Assembly: GCF_014698795.1 (NCBI RefSeq)
Contig: NZ_JACJTR010000015.1
Coordinates: 1-64,000, forward strand
Origin: Nostoc sp. FACHB-892
GTDB lineage: Bacteria > Cyanobacteriota > Cyanobacteriia > Cyanobacteriales > Nostocaceae
Reading direction: 5' to 3'
Length of the DNA stretch: 64,000 nt
The notes under the pieces are model-generated. The model ran no database searches and was not told the origin of the DNA. It saw only the letters and a program-made list of their open reading frames with translations. Below, one piece after another: positions 52,504 to 62,061 of this stretch. The stretch's first letter is position 1, and every line of letters starts with the position of its first letter. A program made the translations under genes and the position numbers.

Positions 52504-54099
52504 TTAAGGCAGAGAAGATGAAAGAATCGAGTTGTATTGAAGTTTCTCTCCTTCTGCCCAAGCAAGGCACAACTGACGGAAGCGATCGCCCCGCACCTCA
52601 AAATTGGGGTACTGATCGAAACTCGCACAAGCTGGAGATAGCAACACCACAGGCGCTTCATACTCCTTAGCTAATTCCGCCGCTCTAGGAACTGCCCTTT
52701 CCATTGTTTCCACAATATGGTATGAATAATACCCCACCTCTTGGAGGCGTTGGGCGAATGCGGGTGCAGCAGAGCCAATTAATAATACAGCAGCAGCTTT
52801 GGTTTGAATTTGTTCTAGCCAGCCCGTATCATCACCTGCTTTGGCTTCTCCACCAGCAATTAAAATCGCTGGACTTTTCACAGATGCTAAACCAACTTCG
52901 GCAGCATCGTAGTTAGTAGCTTTGCTGTCGTTAATGAAATCAATACTTTCCCAAGTGCAGATATGCTCCAAACGATGAGCAACACCGGGGAATTCAACAA
53001 TAGCACGTGCGATCGCATCACGATTAATTCCCGCTAATCGTGCCGTTGCTACTGCCATCAAGAGATTTTGTTGGTTATGTTCTCCCACCATTCGCAAAGT
53101 AGATACTTTCACAATCGGTTCTGGTATAGAGGTTGCAGTCAATTTCTCCACAACCCAGTCATTCTCGATGTAAAAGCCTTTTTCGCTAATCAGGAAATCT
53201 TTTCCTTTTACACTTGTCCAATAAGCATTAGGCCAAGCACTTAAACCTTGTTGCCTCAAGTAGGGATCATCGCCATTGAATACTTGCAATTCGGACTGAC
53301 GTAACAGCTTGGCTTTGATGTTGTAATAATTCTCTAAAGTCTTATGGCGACTCAGATGATCCGGTGTGAAAGTCGTCCAAACACCGATGCGTGGTGCAAG
53401 AGAGCTTGAAGATTCTACTTGATAGCTGCTAACTTCCGCAATCACCCAATCGAGTGAAAAGTTAGGAGTTAGGAGTGAGGAGTTAGGAGTGAGGAGTGAG
53501 GAGTTAGGAGTGAGGAGTGAGGAGTGAGGAGTTAAAAGTGAGGAATTATCAAATGCTTCCCCTGCCTCCCCTGCTTCCCCTGCCTCCCCTGCTTCCCCTG
53601 CCTCCCCTGCTCCCTGCTCCCTGCTCCCTTCCCCTCTCCCCTTCCAAGATAGGGCAACATCACAAGCGGCGTAGCCAATATTACCGCAGGCGGGTGCATT
53701 TAAGCCTGCTGCTTGGAAAATGGCAGCAATCAAAGCTGTGGTAGTAGTTTTACCGTTAGTGCCAGTAATTCCTACCCAAGGTAGCGATCGCAAATTTCGC
53801 CAAGCGAGTTCCATTTCCCCGATGGTTTCAATACCTAATTGGCGTGCCTTGATTAATACGGGAATATCCCAAGGCACGCCAGGACTAACGACTATTAATT
53901 GGGGTAAATTAGCACCATTCAATTCTGGGGATTGGCCTAGTTTAACGGTTATTTGCTCGGCAGCGAGTTTTTGTTGTTGTTGTAGGAGGGTTTCGGAGGT
54001 GTTGCTATCACTTAGCTCTACCTCCCAACCTTCTCCTTTCAACAATCTCGCCGCAGCAACACCGGACTTTCCCAATCCAATTACAGTAGCTCTAGGCAT
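52504..54099 (-). CDS. murD: UDP-N-acetylmuramoylalanine--D-glutamate ligase with repeat insert
   Basis: A 531-residue Mur ligase that adds D-Glu to UDP-MurNAc-L-Ala. Marks: N-terminal VIGLGKSGVAAARLLKGEGW, ATP loop GITGTNGKTTTTALIA near 112-127, FTPDHLSRHKTLENYYNIKA, FINDSKATNYDAAEVGLASV, and LLSPACASFDQYPNFEVRGD. MurD is normally ~440-460 residues; the excess comes from an insert at about 150-215 encoded by repeats, between GNIGYAACDVALS and LDWVIAEVSSYQ. The position is a surface loop of the central domain, so activity is likely kept. Monocistronic and essential. Confidence 0.95.
   Translation of the reverse strand: MPRATVIGLGKSGVAAARLLKGEGWEVELSDSNTSETLLQQQQKLAAEQITVKLGQSPELNGANLPQLIVVSPGVPWDIPVLIKARQLGIETIGEMELAWRNLRSLPWVGITGTNGKTTTTALIAAIFQAAGLNAPACGNIGYAACDVALSWKGRGEGSREQGAGEAGEAGEAGEAGEAGEAFDNSSLLTPHSSLLTPNSSLLTPNSSLLTPNFSLDWVIAEVSSYQVESSSSLAPRIGVWTTFTPDHLSRHKTLENYYNIKAKLLRQSELQVFNGDDPYLRQQGLSAWPNAYWTSVKGKDFLISEKGFYIENDWVVEKLTATSIPEPIVKVSTLRMVGEHNQQNLLMAVATARLAGINRDAIARAIVEFPGVAHRLEHICTWESIDFINDSKATNYDAAEVGLASVKSPAILIAGGEAKAGDDTGWLEQIQTKAAAVLLIGSAAPAFAQRLQEVGYYSYHIVETMERAVPRAAELAKEYEAPVVLLSPACASFDQYPNFEVRGDRFRQLCLAWAEGEKLQYNSILSSSLP
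53455..53640. repeat. Two repeat arrays inserted in frame in murD
   Basis: Array 1 (53461-53540): heptamers GTTAGGA and GTGAGGA on the plus strand, encoding SSLLTPN repeats on the minus strand. Array 2 (53556-53625): CCCCTGCCTCCCCTGCTT 18-mers/9-mers and CTCCCTG units, encoding GEAGEAGEA and GSREQGAG. Total insert is about 190 bp without stop codons in the murD frame. Confidence 0.9.
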
Positions 54100-54181
54100 A
54101 GATTGCAGCAGAGTCCCTGGTTAAGCACTCCCTATAGTAGCGTCTATTGGCAAAAATTACACAACTTTTTGTTGACCTACG

Positions 54182-56335
54182 CTACAGATTTTTGACGATC
54201 GCACCAAAGTCAGCTAGAACACGGGCATGATTGCGAACCAATCCCAGTAAGTGCAATCGATTACGCTTAATTTCTGGATCGGAGTCCATAACTAATACGC
54301 TATCTGGGCCATCAAAGAAGTTACTAACTGTTGGAGCAATTTTTGTTAGTGCTGCTATTAACAGTTGATAATTTCGTGTTTGCTGTGCTGTTTTGGTTTG
54401 CGGTACTGATTCGATTAAGGCATTATACAAAGCTGGCTCAGAGGGCTTTTGGAATAATTCTGGACGAACAACAGTTGTAGGTTCTAGCTGTTTTGTATCC
54501 AAATCTCCTTGGGCAGCTAATCGTGTGGAACGGTTAACGGTTTCGTAGATGTTCTCTAAGGTACGGTCATTGCGGATTTGTTGTAAATATAAGGCGCGAT
54601 CGCGCACATCCAATAAATCCTTTAACGTCCGTTCTGTGTATTCTGGGTCATTTTCTCCCAAAACTGCATTTACCAAGTCGTAATCAATCTGCTTTTCTTC
54701 TTGCAGTATAGTGCGGATACGTTGTAAGAAAAACTCTTGTAATGCTGCGGTTAATGATGCCTGATCTTTGCGATATTTGGCTGCAAAGTCTGTGGATATT
54801 TGCGCTAATAAATCATCTAAATTTATCGGCAAATTATAAAACCAAATAATTTTAACTACAGCATTAGCAGCACGTCGCAAAGCGTAGGGATCAGAGGAAC
54901 CGGAGGGAATTAACCCTAAACCAAAGATACTTACCAAAGTATCTAATTTATCTGCCAAACCAACAATTTGCCCTGTAAGTGTTTCGGGTAAATTGTCACC
55001 TGCTCCTGTTGGCAAATAATGTTGAAAAATTGCTTTTGCTACCTCGGCATCTTCACCACTGGCTAAGGCATATTTTTCTCCCATGATGCCTTGCAATTCG
55101 GGAAATTCATAAACCATTTGAGTTACCAAATCTGCTTTACACAATAAAGCAGCACGTTGGATCTTTTGGCTTTGATTTTCTGCTAATCCTAATTGGGTAG
55201 TAATTTGCTCGGCAATCTTAACTACTCTATCTATCTTGGTACGCACCGAACCCAATTCTTCTTGGAAGGTGACTTTTTCTAACTGGGGTAAGAAGCTTTC
55301 TATTGGCTTAGTTAAATCAGCTTCGTAAAAAAATCTGCCATCAGCTAATCTGGCACGAATTACTCTTTCATTCCCGACGGCAACAATATCTGATTTATTG
55401 GGATCAGCGTTAGAAATGGTGATGAAATTGGGCAATAATTCTTGTTCAGAACTATCTGGTTTGAATACAGGAAAATAACGTTGATGAGTCACCATAACTT
55501 CAGTAATTACCTCAGTTGGTAATTCCAAAAATTCTGGTTCAAATTTACCGACAACTGTAGAAGGATATTCTACAAGGTTGGTTACTTCCTCTAACAAATC
55601 GGGGTAAATTACTGTATACCCGCCTAAATTCTCTGCTACAGCCTTTACTTGCTCTTTAATAATGTTTGCCCGTTCTTCTGGATCAACGTTGACATAGGCA
55701 GACTTGAGGGCGGTAACGTAATCAGTCGCTTGAGCAATTGTCACAGGTGCAGGATGTAAAACCCGATGACCTTGAGAAATGCGATCGCTCTGAATCGTTT
55801 TAGAACCATTTACTAATTCTAGAGGTAGCAGCGTCTGATCTAACAAAGCTACCAGCCAGCGAATCGGTCGAGAAAATCTCCCATCTCCATCTCCCCAACG
55901 CATTAAACGCTTACCTTCTAAACCCCAAATCCATTGGAAAACCAGTTCTGTCAAAATTTCTGCCACAGGACGGCCGGGAATTCTTTTTTGCACAAAGACA
56001 AATTCCCCTTTGTCAGTGGGGCGAAGGAAGAGGGTATCTAGTTCCACACCTTGCTTTTTGGCAAAGCCGACAGCAGCAGCAGTAGGCTGACCATCTTTAA
56101 AGGCGGCTTGGGCGGGGGGCCCTTTGATTTCTTCTTCTCGGTCTGCTTGCTGGGATGGTAGACCTTTAATCAATACCGCCAAACGCCGGGGAGTACCGTA
56201 CACTTGGACACTTTCACCCTGAAGGCTGTTTGCATCCAAACTTTGGGGAATTCGTTCTCGCCATTGTATTAAGGCATCACTGAGAAAGCTTGCAGGTAAT
56301 TCTTCTGTACCAACTTCTAATAGAAACGCAGGCAT
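54182..56335 (-). CDS. glyS: Glycyl-tRNA synthetase beta subunit
   Basis: A 717-residue beta subunit of the bacterial alpha2beta2 GlyRS, which binds tRNA-Gly. It starts FLLEVGTEELPASFLSDAL and has GTPRRLAVLIKGLPSQQADR, RFSRPIRWLVALLD, VTHQRYFPVFKPD, VLADGRFFYE-like IRARLADGRFFYEADL, and RRAANAVVKIIW. The C-terminal DALR-type anticodon region ends NHARVLADFGAIVKNL. Length is normal. The alpha subunit (glyQ) is not in the window. Confidence 0.97.
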   Translation of the reverse strand: MPAFLLEVGTEELPASFLSDALIQWRERIPQSLDANSLQGESVQVYGTPRRLAVLIKGLPSQQADREEEIKGPPAQAAFKDGQPTAAAVGFAKKQGVELDTLFLRPTDKGEFVFVQKRIPGRPVAEILTELVFQWIWGLEGKRLMRWGDGDGRFSRPIRWLVALLDQTLLPLELVNGSKTIQSDRISQGHRVLHPAPVTIAQATDYVTALKSAYVNVDPEERANIIKEQVKAVAENLGGYTVIYPDLLEEVTNLVEYPSTVVGKFEPEFLELPTEVITEVMVTHQRYFPVFKPDSSEQELLPNFITISNADPNKSDIVAVGNERVIRARLADGRFFYEADLTKPIESFLPQLEKVTFQEELGSVRTKIDRVVKIAEQITTQLGLAENQSQKIQRAALLCKADLVTQMVYEFPELQGIMGEKYALASGEDAEVAKAIFQHYLPTGAGDNLPETLTGQIVGLADKLDTLVSIFGLGLIPSGSSDPYALRRAANAVVKIIWFYNLPINLDDLLAQISTDFAAKYRKDQASLTAALQEFFLQRIRTILQEEKQIDYDLVNAVLGENDPEYTERTLKDLLDVRDRALYLQQIRNDRTLENIYETVNRSTRLAAQGDLDTKQLEPTTVVRPELFQKPSEPALYNALIESVPQTKTAQQTRNYQLLIAALTKIAPTVSNFFDGPDSVLVMDSDPEIKRNRLHLLGLVRNHARVLADFGAIVKNL

Positions 56336-56631
56336 AGGTCACTGTTTTCAACTTTGCGTAGCTCAACTTTATCAGTTATTATCAGGCGATCGCTCGTGAT
56401 TTTGAGGCAACTAGAGTTTGAATGTTTCTCGTGAGTCTTTAAAATACCGCAGTTTTCATCTGCATTTTGTACCTCACTTAAAAAGCAAAGTGCTGTATCT
56501 ACCATCTTTGCTCCACATCCAACAATAGTCGTAAACAGTTGACCAAGCTGGAAAATCAGTGAGTAAGCCTTGCCAGATACATCCCTAAAATGGATAAAGT
56601 CAAACTTAGGTTCGTTAGATAGACTTGGCAT
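56317..56631 (-). CDS. Possible small hypothetical protein upstream of glyS
   Basis: A 104-residue frame ending 19 bp inside glyS. It starts MPSLSNEPKFDFIHFRDVSG and contains no recognised domain; composition is mixed with four Cys. Its overlap with glyS and the normal base composition allow coupling, but I cannot tell it from a chance frame. Confidence 0.3.
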   Translation of the reverse strand: MPSLSNEPKFDFIHFRDVSGKAYSLIFQLGQLFTTIVGCGAKMVDTALCFLSEVQNADENCGILKTHEKHSNSSCLKITSDRLIITDKVELRKVENSDLCLRFY

Positions 56632-57659
56632 TTCTCCAAAACTTCACAAAAAAAGTGTTTATCTTCATTGATTTATTACATTTTTACAGCAATTTCATTC
56701 GGTATTTACTTATACATATTTTATAGTTAAGTTAGTGTTGTTTATAGATTGATATCTGCATGATTTAAATCAACTTTGGAGTTATCGCTCTTTTATATAT
56801 CTGAAGAGAGAAAAATAAAATACCGACCTTGAATCTTTTTCAAAGCCTCACTTGATTGGAACCAAGTACGCAGAAACAAAATAATGTTCTAAATATTCTT
56901 TAACGAGAGTAATAAAAGAGCGTTATGACAATGAAAAATATTTTCGCCAAAATTGCCTTTAACACAGCAATCAACGCTACTTTTAATGTTACATAGGCTA
57001 TCAATAACCGCGGCATCTAACAATCTAAATCAAGCTGTTGATTTCAACTTTATCTACCAAGGTGATGTTGCGTTGCATTACATTTGATGCATTACGGCTT
57101 TTTCCAGTCACAGATAGATAGATCCAAATACGAAGCTACTCAAGACACTAGCGCTAAAAAGTTAGTGCCTTTGAATTACTGAAAAAATCGGATGTTCACC
57201 CATGAATGCAATACTCATTACTTGGTTAAAAATACCTAATGTGCCAGTTTTCAAGGCGGAATGCGGGTTATATGCATGATATTAAATATCATGTTACAAT
57301 CTCCTAAGTGTAAATTTAACAATTAAATTCGCTTTTAAATAAGTTAACGATTATTACATATATATAGTGGTATATAGTGGAAGCCTAAAATAATTGATCA
57401 GTTAAAAGCTATTATTAACACTGATAACTTTTTACTGTACGGTTAAGGGACTTTATCCAAGCAGAAAAATGAATATTTGAGAACTAATAACTGTTAAAAT
57501 CTATTTAGAAAATTCTAAGCAGTGGTTATCGAAATTATGATTTTTTTAAATCATAATTTAATCACAATCTAAATTAAATAATTAAAGTAGCAGGCCCTAC
57601 TGAAATTAGCAATAAATGCGCTTATCTCAGGCTGTCTTCACCAAATTTATAAATAGCCT
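56632..57659. other. 1-kb intergenic region before the GT4 gene
   Basis: Apart from the remnant at 56925-57087 no gene is seen. The DNA is AT-rich, with a TATATAGTGGTATATAGTGG direct repeat at 57361-57380 and long A/T tracts up to 57600. It presumably contains the glycosyltransferase promoter. Confidence 0.45.
56925..57087 (+). pseudogene. Remnant of an exported (PEP-CTERM-like) protein
   Basis: ATG 56925, preceded by AAAGAGCGTT, starts MTMKNIFAKIAFNTAINATF and meets TAG after 23 codons. In another frame from 57010, AASNNLNQAVDFNFIYQGDV is read, stopping at TGA 57087. Signal peptide followed by FNF.YQGDV is how many PEP-CTERM precursors begin. No continuation or PEP motif follows, so it appears truncated and frameshifted. 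Confidence 0.45.
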
Positions 57660-58949
57660 ATGCACATTCTGATATATTCTTACAACTATCATCCAGAGCC
57701 GATTGGAATTGCTCCCTTAATGACTGAATTGGCAGAAGGATTAGTAAAGCGAGGTCATGAAGTGCGGGTGATTACCGGAATGCCCAACTATCCTGAGCGT
57801 AGAATTTACGATGAGTATCGGGGTAAATGGTACGTTACTGAGCAAAAAAATGGTGTCACCATTCAACGAAGTTATCTCCGAATTAAGTCTAAACCTAACT
57901 TAGTAGATCGGCTATTACTAGAGTTAAGTTTTGTTTTCACGAGCTTACCCCAAGCCTTTAAAGGCGGACGGCCTGATGTGATTATCTTAACAGTTCCGCC
58001 TCTTTTAGCTATTTTACCAGCAACAATATTTAGTTGGTTATACAACTGTCCAGTAGTTCTAAATGTGCAAGATATTTTACCAGACGCTGCCGTACGTATC
58101 GGGCTATTGAAAAACAAGTGGATGATCCGAACTCTTGCAGCCTTAGAGAAATTTGGATATCGAACTGCACACACTATTACTGTCATTGCCGATGGGTTTC
58201 GGGAAAATTTAGTGAATAAAGGAGTACCTGTTAATAAAATCGTTTGTATTCCCAATTGGGTGAATGTAAATTTCATCTGCCCTTTACCAAAACAGAAGAA
58301 TTCCTGGATATCTAGCCATCAACTTGATGGAAAATTTGTAGTTCTTTATTCGGGTAACATTGCTCTAACGCAAGGTTTAGAAACAGTAATAGAAGCAGCA
58401 GTTTGCTTACGTCATATTAGGGATATTGTCTTTGTCATCGTTGGTGAATCAATAGCATTGCAGAGGTTGCAGGAATATTGTCTTATAAATGGAGCAGATA
58501 ATGTTTTGCTGCTACCGTTGCAGCCGCGAGAAAAACTACCTGAAATGCTAGCAGCATCTGATGTAGGGTTAATTGTGCAAAAGCGCAATGTGATTTCGTT
58601 CAATATGCCTTCAAAAATACCACTACTGTTGGCGAGTGGTCGCCCGATTGTGGGTTCAGTTCCTCCTAGTGGTACTGCTGCAAAAGCAATCCAACTCAGT
58701 GGGGGTGGGATAATTGTGAAGCCAGAATCACCCAATGCAATGGCTGCTGCGGTGCATGATTTATATGCTAATCCTACTCTAGGGGCGAGGTTAGGTAACG
58801 CAGGAAGACAGTTTGCCGAAGAAAACTATTCTTTGGAGCAAGCACTTGATCGGTATGAAGGGCTGCTTTCTCATGTTGTTACTAATCGAAAATCAACTGT
58901 ACGTATCTTGCCGAAATTGAATTCCAAGAAATCAGTTGTCGATGGTTGA
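57660..58949 (+). CDS. GT4-family glycosyltransferase (WcaI/WbuB-like)
   Basis: A 429-residue GT-B transferase. The N-terminal acceptor domain begins MHILIYSYNYHPEPIGIAPL, with GHEVRVITGMPNYPERRIYD, as in WcaI (colanic acid) and WbuB. The C-terminal donor domain has VVLYSGNIALTQGLETVIEA near 227-246 and MPSKIPLLLASGRPIVGSVP near 319, the GT4 nucleotide-sugar site (E-x7-E type: the first part is NVISFNMPSK). It likely builds an exopolysaccharide repeat unit. It is isolated from other polysaccharide genes. Confidence 0.92.
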   Translation: MHILIYSYNYHPEPIGIAPLMTELAEGLVKRGHEVRVITGMPNYPERRIYDEYRGKWYVTEQKNGVTIQRSYLRIKSKPNLVDRLLLELSFVFTSLPQAFKGGRPDVIILTVPPLLAILPATIFSWLYNCPVVLNVQDILPDAAVRIGLLKNKWMIRTLAALEKFGYRTAHTITVIADGFRENLVNKGVPVNKIVCIPNWVNVNFICPLPKQKNSWISSHQLDGKFVVLYSGNIALTQGLETVIEAAVCLRHIRDIVFVIVGESIALQRLQEYCLINGADNVLLLPLQPREKLPEMLAASDVGLIVQKRNVISFNMPSKIPLLLASGRPIVGSVPPSGTAAKAIQLSGGGIIVKPESPNAMAAAVHDLYANPTLGARLGNAGRQFAEENYSLEQALDRYEGLLSHVVTNRKSTVRILPKLNSKKSVVDG

Positions 58950-59373
58950 ACATAGCAGGAGACTGAGGATTCTTATTACCAAAATGGGATGCTCTCTTAA
59001 TTAGCTATTGTGAAAACAAAACCCTAATTAGAAAAAATTAAATCACCCAAATGGGTGAGTTAACAATCAACCGATCGGGTGACCTAAGTGTAGGAAGTTG
59101 AGATTGCTAAAAAATAGGAATCTAGAGAATACTGATTGATTGCACATCGTTCTTGGTGAGGATAACTCGATGAAACTTGCAACCTCGCTTAATAAAGCTA
59201 AACTAACACCTTAGGCGTAGCCTGCCGTTTGCGGGAGGGTGTCGCAGACAAGCCTCTCCAAGAGTTGGCATTGCTCCATACTCTTCTCTTCCCTAAGATC
59301 AGTATTCACTATAACTTAAGAGCGATAAACTGATCTGTAATTTATACTAATCTCAAGTTTTATGTGGTTATAA
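58950..59373. other. Intergenic region with palindrome and dispersed repeat
   Basis: TCACCC-AAAT-GGGTGA at 59043-59058 is a perfect palindrome, with a further GGGTGACC at 59078; it may be a terminator stem or a regulator site. At 59206-59252, ACACCTTAGGCGTAGCCTGCCG and the following GCGGGAGGGTGTCGCAGACAAG belong to the dispersed CGTAGGC repeat family. No gene seen. Confidence 0.5.
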
Positions 59374-59391
59374 TGCAAGCAAGCACTTGCA
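59374..59391. promoter_or_regulatory. Palindrome TGCAAG-N6-CTTGCA, likely TetR operator
   Basis: TGCAAG CAAGCA CTTGCA is an 18-bp perfect 6-6-6 dyad immediately before the TetR start codon (ATG 59399). This is the usual position of an autoregulatory TetR-family operator. An internal offset GCAAGC repeat makes the site look like a double binding site. Confidence 0.5.
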
Positions 59392-59398
59392 AACACTC

Positions 59399-60046
59399 AT
59401 GGAAAACTCAGCATCAAGGACGGCACAAACCCATGCACGCTTGATAAAGGCAGCAACTAAAGTGTTTGCAACGGCTGGTTTAACTGGAGCTACAACACGA
59501 GAAATTGCTCGTGTTGCTGCGGTCAATGAGGTAACTTTATTTCGTCATTTCCAGAACAAAGAGCAACTACTAGCTGCTGTGATTACCGAAGCGATCGCTT
59601 TACAGGCGGAAGCTTTAGCCCATCAGGACAACTGGACTCAAGACCTATATATTGACCTCAAGAATTATGCAAGGCTTTGCAACCAGATCATGGAGGAGCA
59701 TGAAGACCTGATTCGGACATTTATTGGGGAAGCGAAGCGACATCCCCAGGCTGCCCGTCTGGTCTTATACGAAACTGACAAATCATTGCGCGAACAACTG
59801 GTTGTGTACTTGCAGAAAAGTCAAGAGAAGGGCACGGTGTCTTCAGATATAGATTTGAAAGCATCTGTGGATAGTTTCACGGGTATGTTGCTTCACGGTA
59901 TCCTGCGTTTTAGCGATATCCCTAGCACATTAGAATACAGTCGTGAATGCTACATCGAAACTTGTGTCAATTTATTTGTGCGCGGTATTAGCACTTTGCC
60001 ATTGAAAGAGGCAGGATGTTCTGTTAATTTGCCCGCAACAAGATAA
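59399..60046 (+). CDS. TetR/AcrR-family transcriptional repressor
   Basis: A 215-residue regulator. The N-terminal helix-turn-helix is typical: LIKAATKVFATAGLTGATTR, EIARVAAVNEVTLFRHFQNK. The C-terminal domain (from about 60) should bind a ligand and dimerise. The frame extends back to TTG 59387, which would add four residues but lies inside the palindrome, so I choose ATG 59399. It precedes the MFP-RND efflux genes on the same strand and is probably their repressor. Confidence 0.92.
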   Translation: MENSASRTAQTHARLIKAATKVFATAGLTGATTREIARVAAVNEVTLFRHFQNKEQLLAAVITEAIALQAEALAHQDNWTQDLYIDLKNYARLCNQIMEEHEDLIRTFIGEAKRHPQAARLVLYETDKSLREQLVVYLQKSQEKGTVSSDIDLKASVDSFTGMLLHGILRFSDIPSTLEYSRECYIETCVNLFVRGISTLPLKEAGCSVNLPATR

Positions 60047-60332
60047 ACCATGTTTTTCTTTGAGCTAGAGTCATGGGTTTATGCTGACTAAAAAAGTTTT
60101 ATAAATTACACTTTAAAAAATTGCTAGGAGCCGAAAAATGTACAAAATAACCATAGTGTGCTAAAGGACATTGGCTCGTTTCAAGTGCTACACAACATGA
60201 GCGATCGCCCCAATACCTAAATTAATATTTGTCACCAACATCAAGAAAGAAGGGCTAAAAACTATTCAAACAATGCTTTTTTAGCAAAGAGTAGATTGCC
60301 CAAGTCTAAATCCACAAGACGAGAAACCAAAG
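60047..60332. other. Intergenic region between tetR and the efflux adaptor gene
   Basis: Contains TGTACAAAATAACCAT at 60139-60154, identical to the end of the MITE-like element at 2912-2927, but no matching inverted repeat. A HIP1-like GCGATCGCC follows at 60200. No gene seen. Confidence 0.4.
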
Positions 60333-61940
60333 ATGTCCCATTCTGAGTTCCCTGATTCTCACCTGCCTGTTGAAATAGAACAGCCTGCTGTTAATGATTC
60401 GAGTCAAGAGTCCCTCCCAAAACTAGAGCGATCGCCTAAGCCACCTCAAAAACGGCGTTGGCCCATGATATTGGGAATTGTTCTGCTAGTTGCAGGTATT
60501 GGTTTTGGTTGGCGCTGGTGGCAAACTAGTAATGCTAGTAATCCAGGAGCAGGTGGGCCTGCTGCTGGTCAACCGATGGCAATTCCCGTCAAGCTAGCGA
60601 CTGTGCAAACTGAAACAGTGCAGGAAAGTTCGGAGTTTATTGGCTCCTTAGAGGCTCCACGTTCGGCAATCATCAAGCCACAGGTTGATGGACGAATTAC
60701 CAATATTTTCATTCAAGAGGGCAACCGTGTTCAACAAGGGCAAGCTATTATTAGCCTGGAAAGTGATAGTGTCCAAGCGCAATTATCACAAGCAAAAGCT
60801 GGACTAGCACAAGCTCAAGCACGTCTTGCTGAATTGGAAGCGGGTACACGAAAAGAAGAAATTGCCCAAGCTAGAGCGCAGTTAACCCAAGCTCAAGCTC
60901 GTCTTCGAGATGCCCAATCAGGATCGCAACCACAAGAAATCGCTCAGGCTGAGGCTCAAATTCAATCAGCTAAATCTGATGTGGAATTAGCACAATCACG
61001 AGCCAAGCGCTACGCACAATTGAGAAAAGAGGGCGCAGTTTCTCAAGATACCTTAGAAGGATATGTTAAAGAACAGCAAAGTGCTGAAGCTGCCCTTGTC
61101 GTTGCCCAGAAACGCCTAGACCAACTTCGCCAAAGCAGAAGTTCTAGTATCAATGAGCTAACTGCTGCCGTGGAACAACAGAAACAAAACTTAAGGCAAC
61201 TTGAAAATGGTTCCCGTCCAGAAGAAATTGCCCAAGCGCGATCGCAAGTAAGTCAAGCAGCGGCTGAAGTCCAAGTTGCCCAAGTCCAACTGCAATACAC
61301 AAAAGTTCTGGCACCTTTCACTGGTATTGTTGGTGATATTCCAGCAAAGGTGGGAGATTTTGTGGAAAGAGCAGATCAGCTCACTACATTAACTAGAAAT
61401 GACTCTTTAGAACTGAATATTTCCGTTCCCCTAGAAGAAGCTAAAAAGTTACGCTTGGGATTACCAGTGCAAATGCTGAACGCCCAAGGCAAAACCACAG
61501 CAAGGGGTAAACTGAGTTTCATTTCTCCAGATGCAAGTTCAGATTCACAGACAGTTTTAGTTAAAGCCAACTTTGGTAATTCTAGAAGTCAATTGGTCAA
61601 TCGCCAGACAGTGCAAACCAAAGTAATTTGGAACGAACGTCCAGGAATTTTAATTCCAGTTACAGCAATATCTCGCCTGGGTGGAGAAACTTTTGTATTT
61701 GTGGCTCAAACACCAACAGAAAAGAAAGCTGAAGCGCCAGCAGAAAAAAAAGCTGGAGCGCCATCTTTAGTTGCTCAACAAAAACCTGTGAAATTGGGAG
61801 CTATTGAGGGGAATAATTATCAAGTTATCGAAGGACTAAAAGCTGGAGACAAAATTGTTATTTCTGGTATTCTCAACCTAACTAATGGCGCTCCCATCAC
61901 TCCAGCACCGGAACAAGTGGGTAGTATTCAGAAGCCTTAG
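60333..61940 (+). CDS. RND efflux periplasmic adaptor (HlyD/AcrA family)
   Basis: A 535-residue membrane fusion protein. A cytoplasmic acidic head (1-45) is followed by one membrane helix ([18 protein letters not shown] near 46-63), then a biotinyl-lipoyl half ([35 protein letters not shown]). A long alpha-hairpin comprises three repeats of (R)[17 protein letters not shown] type, then [20 protein letters not shown] and a beta-barrel. A short linker with repeated [15 protein letters not shown] lies near 465-480. It links the RND pump to an outer-membrane channel. The hairpin is unusually long because of the internal repeats. The stop is 121 bp before the pump gene. Confidence 0.95.
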
Positions 61941-61995
61941 CTGAAGGGGGTAGGGAGCAGGGGGAGATGAGTCAGACAAGGAAGATAATGCCTAG

Positions 61996-62051
61996 TTCCC
62001 AATTCCCAATTCCCAATTCCCAATTCCCAATTCCCAATTCCCAATTCCCAA
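61996..62051. repeat. Eight tandem TTCCCAA heptamers in front of the RND gene
   Basis: Eight exact copies of TTCCCAA (56 bp) end 10 bp before the RND start codon. Just before it, GGGAGCAGGGGGAGATGAG (61950-61970) is the same unit as found inside cobT. The array occupies the ribosome-binding site position, so no Shine-Dalgarno sequence is present. Confidence 0.9.
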
Positions 62052-62061
62052 TTTTTAAATT

